Origin: Clostridium sp. Marseille-Q2269
Lineage (GTDB): Bacteria; Bacillota; Clostridia; Clostridiales; Clostridiaceae
Direction: 5' to 3'
DNA length: 64,000 bases
Assembly (NCBI RefSeq): GCF_943736985.1
Contig: NZ_CALSFS010000008.1
Span: 62,001-126,000 of the forward strand
Below the pieces are notes generated by a model. It made no database searches, had not been told where the DNA came from, and saw only the letters and a list, made by a program, of their open reading frames with translations. The translations under genes and the position numbers were made by a program. Each line of letters starts with the position of its first letter. Positions within the stretch are counted from its first letter, which is position 1. Below, in pieces: positions 57,521 through 64,000 of this stretch.

Positions 57521-58363
57521 TTACTTATATAAATTTTTAAAATTATTATATAGCTGAGTATATTCTTCATTATTTATGATAAATGATTCTACTTCTCCCA
57601 TTTCCATCTTTTCAGATAAATCCAGATTTATAGGCATATCTGCTATTAATGGTATATTCAGATATTCAGCTTGCTCTTTAGCTGATTTTTTACTAAATAC
57701 ATTTAGCTTTTCTCCACAGCTGCCACATTTTATGTAAGACATGTTTTCCACCACACCCAACACATCTATTTCCATTTTTCGTATCATTATAACTACTTTC
57801 TTAACTATCATAGAAACCATATCCTGAGGTGTAGAAACAACTACCATTTTACTAACAGGTAAACTTTGCATTACAGTTAGAGCTATATCTCCAGTTCCTG
57901 GTGGCATATCTATAAGCAAATAATCTAATTCTCCCCATTCTGTATCAGTATACATTTGAGTTAAAACACCTGTTATTACAGGTCCCCTCCATATAACAGG
58001 AGCCTCTTCTTGCTCTGTTAATAAATTTAAGGACATTACCTTTATTCCCGTCTTAGTTTCTACAGGAATGATTTTAACTTCATCATTTTCTCCTGTTGGA
58101 ATTATAGCCGCTCTCTTATCACTAATACCAAAGAATCTTGGCATAGATGGTCCTGTTATATCGCCATCTAAAACACCTACTTTATAGCCTTCTTCTCTTA
58201 ATTTAGTGGCTAATATACCTGTTATTGTTGATTTTCCTACTCCACCTTTTCCACTAATTACACCTATAACATTTTTTGCATTGCCATATTTAAAAGTTTC
58301 CTTAGAACAGCTTCCTTCACTGCTGCATTTTGCTTTACTAGCACAACTATCACAATTACTCAT
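57521..58363 (-). CDS. Mrp/Nbp35-type iron-sulfur carrier ATPase
   Basis: 280 residues. P-loop 'ISGKGGVGKSTITGIL' (deviant Walker A, GKGGVGKS), 'IDMPPGTGDIALTVMQ', and C-terminal 'CGSCG' that bridges an Fe-S cluster in the dimer. The N-terminus 'NCDSCASKAKCSSEGSC' is Cys-rich like eukaryotic Nbp35. It loads or transfers [4Fe-4S] clusters to apo-proteins. ATG 58363 follows AGGAGG. Confidence 0.92.
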   Translation of the reverse strand: MSNCDSCASKAKCSSEGSCSKETFKYGNAKNVIGVISGKGGVGKSTITGILATKLREEGYKVGVLDGDITGPSMPRFFGISDKRAAIIPTGENDEVKIIPVETKTGIKVMSLNLLTEQEEAPVIWRGPVITGVLTQMYTDTEWGELDYLLIDMPPGTGDIALTVMQSLPVSKMVVVSTPQDMVSMIVKKVVIMIRKMEIDVLGVVENMSYIKCGSCGEKLNVFSKKSAKEQAEYLNIPLIADMPINLDLSEKMEMGEVESFIINNEEYTQLYNNFKNLYK

Positions 58364-58444
58364 AAAAAAACCTCCTATATATTTCAAAGTAAATTTATAG
58401 TGTAATTATATCACTTATACAGTTATAAGCAAATGCCCTAAACT

Positions 58445-59656
58445 TTACTCATATCTTAATGCATCTATTGGATTTAGTTTTGCTGCCTTCTTAGCTGGAT
58501 ATATACCAAAGAATATTCCAACAGAAGAAGAAAATAATATAGCTATAAGTATAGCTTTTATAGATACTGATGGGGCTATCTTTATAAATTTCCCTATAAT
58601 TTCTGCTGATACTATACCTATTGTCATACCTATAAGTCCACCTATTAAAGATATTATTACAGATTCTGTTAAAAATTGTATCAATATATTTTTTGTGGTT
58701 GCTCCCAATGCTTTTCTTATACCTATTTCTCTAGTTCTTTCTGTTACAGATACTAGCATTATATTCATAACTCCTATACCACCAACTAATAATGATATAG
58801 CTGCCACTGCTCCAATAAATGTAGTAAATATTCCTATAACTTTATTTACTTGATCTAATTGTTTTAACATATTTTCAACTTTATACATATCTTTTCCCTT
58901 ATTATGATGTCTATTTTCTAATATATTTTTAGCCCTAGTGCCCACTTCTTCTGTGTCATTTTTATTTGTAGCTATAATATATAAACTATCTATATTAAAT
59001 TCTTCAGGATATAAATTTTTTACAAACTTTATAGGACATGTTAAAAAAATAGGGGTATCTTCTCCACCACCACCACCAAATGGCCCTGATTCTGACTTAA
59101 TAACTCCTATAATAGTAACTTGTTTACTGGCAGTTTTAGTAATGACTTTTAAATTTCTTCCAACTACATCCTCTGTTCCAAACATATTTCTAGCTGACCT
59201 TTCATCTATTACAACTACAGATTTACCTTCTTCATGTTCTGCTTCATTGAAAAATCTTCCATACATCATTTCTGCATTATTCACATACTGTACATCTGGA
59301 GTTGATCCATCTATATACAATCTTTTATTTTTAGTTCCTTCTGTAACAAAACCGTCTTTTCCAACCATTGGTGCTACATATTTAACTTTATCTATTTTAT
59401 TCTTTATTATATCAGAATCTTCTAAATTTATATAATCATTATTTCCTGCTTTTGATTGATCTACTTTTACGCTTACTGTGGCAGATCCTATTTTTTCAAA
59501 TTCTCCAGTTATACTGTTTTGTCCACCTTTACCTAAAGATACTATAGTTATAACAGAGCTTATGCCTATAATTATTCCTAACATAGTTAAAAAAGATCGC
59601 ATTTTATTTGATTTTATGCTATCTAAAGCCATTTTCAAATTTTCTAAAAATTTCAT
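58445..59656 (-). CDS. ABC transporter permease, MacB/FtsX type
   Basis: 403 residues: an N-terminal helix at about 18-40 ('MRSFLTMLGIIIGISSVITI'), a large extracellular MacB-like domain (about 45-270) with a Gly-rich loop 'GPFGGGGGEDTP', and three C-terminal helices ('GGIGVMNIMLVSVTERTREI', 'GIRKALGA'). It forms mechanotransmission exporters with the ATPase encoded directly upstream; the start ATG overlaps the ATPase stop by 1 nt, so coupled translation. Substrate unknown. Confidence 0.92.
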   Translation of the reverse strand: MKFLENLKMALDSIKSNKMRSFLTMLGIIIGISSVITIVSLGKGGQNSITGEFEKIGSATVSVKVDQSKAGNNDYINLEDSDIIKNKIDKVKYVAPMVGKDGFVTEGTKNKRLYIDGSTPDVQYVNNAEMMYGRFFNEAEHEEGKSVVVIDERSARNMFGTEDVVGRNLKVITKTASKQVTIIGVIKSESGPFGGGGGEDTPIFLTCPIKFVKNLYPEEFNIDSLYIIATNKNDTEEVGTRAKNILENRHHNKGKDMYKVENMLKQLDQVNKVIGIFTTFIGAVAAISLLVGGIGVMNIMLVSVTERTREIGIRKALGATTKNILIQFLTESVIISLIGGLIGMTIGIVSAEIIGKFIKIAPSVSIKAILIAILFSSSVGIFFGIYPAKKAAKLNPIDALRYE

Positions 59657-60348
59657 TATACTATCTCCCTATTTAAAACTTTTTCATCTGATACTATATG
59701 GCCATCTCTAAATTTAACTATTCTTTTAGTATATTTAGCAATATCAGGTTCATGGGTTACCATTATTATAGTAGATCCATCATCATTTAAATTTTGAAAG
59801 ATTCGCATTATGTCCATTGATGATTTTGTATCTAAGTTTCCTGTAGGTTCATCTGCCATTATAACTGATGGATTATTCACTATAGCCCTAGCTATAGCAA
59901 CCCTTTGTTTTTGTCCACCTGATATTTCATTAGGTTTATGATTAATTCTTTCTATGAGACCTACCTTTTCTAAAGCACTTAATGCACGTTCTTTTCTTTC
60001 TTTTAATGGTAATCCTGCATAAACCATTGGTAGTTCCACATTATCTAATATTGTCATTCTAGGTAATAAGTTAAATGCTTGAAAAACAAATCCTATTTCT
60101 TTATTTCTTACATATGCTAGATCTGTTTCTGTTAAATCTGTTACATTTTTACCGTTTAATATGTATTCTCCCTTGTCCATTTTATCTAAACAGCCTAGTA
60201 TATTCATAAATGTAGACTTACCAGAACCAGAAGGCCCCATTATGGATGTAAATTCTCCTTTTTCTATTTCTAAAGATATTCCTTTTAAAGCTTTAAAACT
60301 TATTTCTCCTGTATTATAAGTTTTTTCTATATCTTTAACTATTAACAA
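59656..60348 (-). CDS. ABC transporter ATPase, MacB/LolD type
   Basis: 230 residues with Walker A 'GPSGSGKST', Q-loop 'FVFQAFNLLPRMT', signature 'ISGGQKQRVAIARAI' and Walker B 'VIMADEPTGNLD'. It pairs with the FtsX-like permease and the fusion protein (same operon). The start is TTG at 60348 after TAGGTG. Confidence 0.94.
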   Translation of the reverse strand: MLIVKDIEKTYNTGEISFKALKGISLEIEKGEFTSIMGPSGSGKSTFMNILGCLDKMDKGEYILNGKNVTDLTETDLAYVRNKEIGFVFQAFNLLPRMTILDNVELPMVYAGLPLKERKERALSALEKVGLIERINHKPNEISGGQKQRVAIARAIVNNPSVIMADEPTGNLDTKSSMDIMRIFQNLNDDGSTIIMVTHEPDIAKYTKRIVKFRDGHIVSDEKVLNREIV

Positions 60349-60358
60349 TTTTTATCAC

Positions 60359-61426
60359 CTACTTTTCTTGTACACTAACGCCTGTTTTAATAGAATTATT
60401 AGGATTCAATATAACTTTTTCCCCTAGTTTTAAACCACTTATAATTTCAGCTTCCATATCTGATTGTGTTCCTAATTGAACTGCTTTTTGTTTAACTATT
60501 CCTTGTTCTACAACATATACATGTGATTTATTATATTTATCTGTTTTTATACTTTCTAATGGTATCTTTAATACATTTTTAGATTCTCCTAATAATATAT
60601 CTACATCTACATCAAATCCTACCTTTAAATCTTTTGCATTATTTTTAGAAAGATATACTTCGCAATCTAATGTAGTTTCATTTCCTGCCTTTAAATTAGC
60701 TGGATTATCAACTTTTTTAGCAGTAGGTGCTATAAAATCTACTTTTGCTTCATACTTTTTACCATCATCTTTAATATAAACTTTCATACCTTTTTTAACT
60801 TTTGCAGAATCATATTTTCCTAATGAAATACCCACTTTTAAGTCATCTATGTTTTCTACTACAACTAAAGGTTGTGCTCCTGTACTTACTCCACCACCTT
60901 GAGCATTGACTGCTGTTACTACACCATTGATATCAGATACAATATTTTCTCCACTCTCATTTATTTTATTATTAGCAGATTCAACTTCTAATTCAGCTAA
61001 TCTTACAGAATTTTCTGCTTGTTGAATTTTTTCACTTGATATTGGATTCATTTTAGCTTGTACAGAATTTTGTTGTGATTCTAATTCTTTTTTTTGCAAA
61101 ATAGCATTATCATACTGCAATTGAGCTATCTCTCTTGCATTTTCTAACTCAGGCATATCAAAACTCAAAAGAGACTGATCTTTCTTTACTTTATCTCCAA
61201 CTTTCACATCAACTTTTTTAATCTTTCCTTGTACTCCAAAATATTCTTTCTTGTTTTTAGAAATCACGGATCCTGTGGTAGATAAATAAGATTCCACATT
61301 TCCTTTTGTAACTTTAACCGTTTTTACGCTTATATTACTATTTTTTTTACTTTTAAAAATTCCTAGAATTACAAATAAGGCGACTATTACTACAGCCCCA
61401 GTAATTATTATAGTCTTCTTTTTCAT
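60359..61426 (-). CDS. membrane fusion protein (HlyD/MacA-like) of the ABC exporter
   Basis: 355 residues: N-terminal helix (about 5-24), barrel-sandwich half 'GKIKKVDVKVGDKVKKDQSL', a helical hairpin (about 100-155) and beta-barrel ending 'VKQKAVQLGTQSDMEAEI'. First gene of a three-gene operon (MFP-ATPase-permease), as in B. subtilis yknXYZ, which protects against a toxin; here the cargo is unknown. ATG 61426 follows TAGGAGG. Confidence 0.9.
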   Translation of the reverse strand: MKKKTIIITGAVVIVALFVILGIFKSKKNSNISVKTVKVTKGNVESYLSTTGSVISKNKKEYFGVQGKIKKVDVKVGDKVKKDQSLLSFDMPELENAREIAQLQYDNAILQKKELESQQNSVQAKMNPISSEKIQQAENSVRLAELEVESANNKINESGENIVSDINGVVTAVNAQGGGVSTGAQPLVVVENIDDLKVGISLGKYDSAKVKKGMKVYIKDDGKKYEAKVDFIAPTAKKVDNPANLKAGNETTLDCEVYLSKNNAKDLKVGFDVDVDILLGESKNVLKIPLESIKTDKYNKSHVYVVEQGIVKQKAVQLGTQSDMEAEIISGLKLGEKVILNPNNSIKTGVSVQEK

Positions 61427-61542
61427 GTTTACCTCCTATAAAATATTAAATATTTACTTTAATTATAATTTATAAACACTAATTATTAAATACATAAAAG
61501 GGAAATATAAGATATTTTTAAATATTAATCCTACAAATAATT

Positions 61543-61591
61543 AAGATTCTTCTAAAACCCTATGCATTACACAGGATTTTAAAAGAATCTT
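61543..61591 (-). terminator. terminator after the lipoprotein gene
   Basis: 19-bp stem with two wobble pairs (61543-61561 / 61573-61591), just past the stop; weak T tail. Confidence 0.6.
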
Positions 61592-61593
61592 TA

Positions 61594-62436
61594 TTAAAAA
61601 TTATTCGGTTGCTCATTATATATTTTTATGTTCCAGCTATTATTCTTATACTCATCTACAATATAGTATTTTTTCTCTGTTCTTTTTTTATTGTTATTAA
61701 CTTTAATTACAGCTTTATACATAGTAGATTTGTAACCTTCTGTATCTACATTAACATCTATATCCTTATGGACATTAATATCATTAACAAGTTCCACATT
61801 ACTAAAATTATCCTTTAAATCAGCTTTAAATTCTTCCAAATCAGTAGATAATATAAATTTAGAAATTTCAACATCATCTTTAATGTTTATACCAATTTTC
61901 TCTTTATTGTTTTTGTTTATATTTTCCTTTTTTAAAACTTCCATTATAGATTTATAATATACATACTTAAAATCTTTAGGCTTTCTTATAGTCCAAAAAC
62001 TTTTTATTATATCATTATCTATTCTTTTAGATACTATGTAAACTTTATTTTCGCTATATAGGTTTCCTGCTTCCTTCTTATCTAATCCAGCTATATAGTT
62101 AAACTTATAAGCTTTATTACCAGCTTCATCCATTTCAAATATATAATCTGGCTCTAAAGATGACTTTGATTTTGCTGGTTTAGCTGAGGATAAAATGTCA
62201 TATAGCTCATTTATTGCATTCTTATCTGTAATTATAAATCTAAATCCTTTATCTCTGGTATTTTGTATTATTATTTTTTGTACTTTATTTTCCTTTATAT
62301 ATTCAAAATCATTATTTTTAAGACCTAACTTTAACTTCATTTTATCTATGCTATTACACCCCGTAACAGAAAAAGATAAAGAAAAAACTAAAAATAATAA
62401 AATAAATTTCTTATGAAAAATCTTTTTATAGAGCAA
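61594..62436 (-). CDS. lipoprotein of unknown function
   Basis: 280 residues. Signal with lipobox 'LVFSLSFSVTGC' (Cys at about 27) targets it to the outer face of the membrane. The mature part is Lys/Ile/Asn-rich with repeated 'YIVxxxR/K' strands and no recognised domain. The start is TTG at 62436 behind GGAGGT. It sits upstream of the exporter genes but is separated from them by a probable terminator. A role in the exporter is possible but not shown. Confidence 0.72.
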   Translation of the reverse strand: MLYKKIFHKKFILLFLVFSLSFSVTGCNSIDKMKLKLGLKNNDFEYIKENKVQKIIIQNTRDKGFRFIITDKNAINELYDILSSAKPAKSKSSLEPDYIFEMDEAGNKAYKFNYIAGLDKKEAGNLYSENKVYIVSKRIDNDIIKSFWTIRKPKDFKYVYYKSIMEVLKKENINKNNKEKIGINIKDDVEISKFILSTDLEEFKADLKDNFSNVELVNDINVHKDIDVNVDTEGYKSTMYKAVIKVNNNKKRTEKKYYIVDEYKNNSWNIKIYNEQPNNF

Positions 62437-62502
62437 TTAATTATACCTCCATGTACTTTTATTAAAATATAACAACATTATAACACACTTTTTCTTGTTG
62501 TA

Positions 62503-62546
62503 AATTAAAAACACATTGTATTGAAATTTCAACACAATGTGTTTTT
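62503..62546 (-). terminator. terminator after the 62547 gene
   Basis: Stem of 18-19 bp with one wobble, AAAACACATTGT..ACAATGTGTTTT (62507-62544), T-rich on the minus side, directly past the stop. Confidence 0.8.
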
Positions 62547-63134
62547 CTAATATTTATAAATAATGCTTTTCAATATACTATTAAATACTGTTTGTATGCT
62601 CTCTTGATAATATTCTTCCTGTACGAAAAATGAAACTCTAATAAATCTTTCCTCTAACTTTAAAAAATATTCATAAGCTACATATTCCTTATCTTCTTTT
62701 AATATGGAATATTCAGTTAAATATCCTTTCATATTATTAATATCTACAGGTATAATGTTGTATTTTGTATAATCTATCTGCTGTCCTTCTGAAGCTTCTT
62801 TACTATGTTTAATAAATGTTTTTAAATCACCTTTATAATTCCATACTTGTATAAACCCATGCATATTCTTTTTCTTATCTATAAAAGAATTATTATAAAT
62901 TATATCATGTCCATTAACAATTTGCTCATTTGTTTCCCAGTTTGAAGGAAGTTTATAAGAAATTTTATCCATTAATATATTATATTCTTTAAAGGAAGAA
63001 ACATCATTATGAATTAAAGCTGCTATTTTCAATCTATTATCAAAGTTTTTTTCTAACCCAAAAAGTACTAGCATCAATCCAATTATTATCATGGTTACAC
63101 CAAATCTTTTTTTATTTACAATTAATACTTTCAT
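62547..63134 (-). CDS. membrane-anchored protein of unknown function
   Basis: 195 residues, one N-terminal hydrophobic helix (about 13-30), extracellular rest with 'KISYKLPSNWETN' and 'FIQVWNYKGDLKTFIKHSKE'. No known domain. ATG 63134 has no adjacent SD; GGAGGTGAAG lies at 63164-63173 with a 7-bp hairpin in between, as for pyrG. A GTG three codons upstream (63143) lies inside the hairpin. Function unknown. Confidence 0.7.
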   Translation of the reverse strand: MKVLIVNKKRFGVTMIIIGLMLVLFGLEKNFDNRLKIAALIHNDVSSFKEYNILMDKISYKLPSNWETNEQIVNGHDIIYNNSFIDKKKNMHGFIQVWNYKGDLKTFIKHSKEASEGQQIDYTKYNIIPVDINNMKGYLTEYSILKEDKEYVAYEYFLKLEERFIRVSFFVQEEYYQESIQTVFNSILKSIIYKY

Positions 63135-63139
63135 ATGAT

Positions 63140-63173
63140 TCACTTATATACAGCTAAGTGATTCTTCACCTCC
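63140..63173 (-). promoter_or_regulatory. hairpin-bridged Shine-Dalgarno of the 62547 gene
   Basis: Minus strand: GGAGGTGAAG (63164-63173), AA, stem TCACTTA / TAAGTGA (arms 63155-63161 and 63140-63146, loop 8 nt), ATCAT, ATG. Same arrangement and same SD as pyrG. Confidence 0.55.
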
Positions 63174-63268
63174 ACATGGCTACTTATATATCATATATAT
63201 GCTTTAAAAACAAATTTATTATTACTTATTAATTCTATTTATAAAATATTAATATATACAACATCTTA

Positions 63269-63306
63269 AATAAAAAATAGAGACATGTGTTAACATGTCT
63301 CTATTT
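63269..63306 (-). terminator. terminator of the right-edge gene
   Basis: 14-bp perfect stem AAATAGAGACATGT / ACATGTCTCTATTT (63275-63288 / 63293-63306), loop GTTA, then TTTTTTATTT on the minus strand. The stem includes the stop codon at 63301. Confidence 0.85.
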
Positions 63307-64000
63307 AACTGGTATTAATATATTATTATTTTTATAATCATAAAACATTAGCCAATATCCAAGATTATTTTCTTTATTTTCAACCCAAGTTACAAATCCT
63401 GATTTACCTCTTAGTGGTTGTTCTTCTCTATTTTTATTTCCTGGAATTCCATATACTAAATATTTCATGTTTCCTTCGCTATCATACTTATATCCTAAAA
63501 TATAATGTTTATATTTTTTTATATAAGAATAATATCTTAACATTGGATTATATAAGACCATAAATTTATCATAATTACAAGTATCTCTCATATCATCTTC
63601 ATTATTAGCATCTATTTTATACCAATTACAATTTTTTATTTCATCTGTTATGTTATCTACACTCTTTAGATTGTCTACTAATGATCTAAAATACTTACCT
63701 TCTAAACCAATAGGCGGAATTTCAGAATTCCTTTGTTTATTATCATTTTTTTCTATGGATTGTTTTACTTTAGCTATATCTTTTTCATCATATTTAGTTG
63801 TTTCTTTATGTTCTTCTTTATTTTTTTTATTTTCATTTTTATTGCCTTGTACCGCTTTTGCATCTCTATCTTCTTCTTTATTTTCTTGGAAAACCTCTTT
63901 GGTATTATCTTCTTCTTTATTTTTCTTGGCAGTCTCTATGTTATTATTTTTATCTTTATTTTCCTCTACTAATTTTACTTTATCAACTTTACCCTTGCTT
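63301..64000 (-). CDS. Lys/Glu/Asn-rich protein, N-terminus beyond the window
   Basis: The minus frame from the stop at 63301 is open without interruption to the window edge, at least 232 codons. The internal ATG at 63591 is not the start. The visible N-terminal half is low-complexity Lys/Glu/Asn/Asp, with repeated 'NKEED' units. A folded C-terminal domain of about 130 residues follows ('IPPIGLEGKYFRSLVDNLKS', 'YDSEGNMKYLVYGIPGN', 'PLRGKSGFVTW', 'GYWLMFYDYKNNNIL'). The full protein probably has a membrane anchor or signal upstream (inference). I think I have seen this C-terminal domain in other clostridia but cannot name it. Confidence 0.75.
   Translation of the reverse strand, partial: SKGKVDKVKLVEENKDKNNNIETAKKNKEEDNTKEVFQENKEEDRDAKAVQGNKNENKKNKEEHKETTKYDEKDIAKVKQSIEKNDNKQRNSEIPPIGLEGKYFRSLVDNLKSVDNITDEIKNCNWYKIDANNEDDMRDTCNYDKFMVLYNPMLRYYSYIKKYKHYILGYKYDSEGNMKYLVYGIPGNKNREEQPLRGKSGFVTWVENKENNLGYWLMFYDYKNNNILIPVK

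Noticed and set aside
58938-59435. 165-codon plus-strand ORF
   Set aside because: Lies wholly opposite the MacB-like permease, has no SD, and its hydrophobic/Pro-Ser composition is that of a complementary-strand shadow.
63733-63972. plus-strand ORF of almost only Phe/Ile
   Set aside because: Opposite the Lys/Glu-rich frame of the right-edge gene; poly-Phe composition is an artefact of the complementary strand.

Overview
The window is AT-rich, densely coded DNA from an endospore-forming Clostridium. This is supported by spoIIR, ypeB, a gerA-type germination operon, yabG, a SipL-like LysM protein and several CotS-type genes, together with anaerobic metabolism (class III ribonucleotide reductase nrdDG, ferredoxin) and clostridial gene style (strong AGGAGG ribosome sites, many TTG and GTG starts). 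The gene content and order fit the C. botulinum group I / C. sporogenes neighbourhood. That species-level guess is inference from memory, not from a search. Almost all genes lie on the minus strand.

Left part (1-10.5 kb): a housekeeping block with an order close to that around rho in Bacillus. From high to low coordinates it holds pyrG, an unknown CxxC protein, rho and rpmE (plus strand), then a probable operon tdk - DUF1385 - prmC - prfA - membrane protein - ZIP transporter - tsaC/ywlC (cut by the window edge). pyrG has an unusual leader: its Shine-Dalgarno (SD) sequence is separated from ATG by a hairpin.

10-27.7 kb: sporulation, germination and spore polymer genes. These are a DUF1934 protein, a PP-loop protein, ypeB, a diacylglycerol glucosyltransferase-like enzyme (plus strand), spoIIR, a four-gene germination-receptor operon, ispE, cyanophycin synthetase with cyanophycinase, a SipL-like DUF3794/LysM protein, veg and yabG.

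27.8-36 kb: a spore-coat cluster with two divergent pairs (CotS-like kinase / CotSA-like glycosyltransferase), a CotS-derived protein that has lost its kinase motifs, a Lys/Glu-rich 64-residue protein, and an orphan membrane-anchored solute-binding protein. SigK-like promoters precede yabG and the second cotS operon.

36-47.3 kb: an uncharacterised radical SAM protein, nickel-pincer cofactor genes larC-larE-larB (no larA in the window), a GDP-mannose pyrophosphorylase-like gene, a 1354-residue superfamily 1 helicase with a C-terminal nuclease-like tail, and a CcpA-like regulator.

47.4-64 kb: ileS with a T-box leader, a metallo-beta-lactamase-fold protein, nrdD-nrdG, an MgtC-like protein, a GAF-GGDEF diguanylate cyclase, an unlisted 58-codon gene, ferredoxin, an Mrp/Nbp35 ATPase, a MacAB-like export system (fusion protein, ATPase, permease), a lipoprotein, a membrane-anchored protein with a second hairpin-bridged SD, and a cut-off Lys/Glu/Asn-rich protein at the right edge.

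No tRNA, rRNA, CRISPR array, insertion sequence or prophage was seen. The observations most worth a second look are the two hairpin-bridged SD sequences, the duplicated cotS/glycosyltransferase modules with a pseudokinase, the helicase-nuclease protein and the cyanophycin genes in a sporulation neighbourhood.
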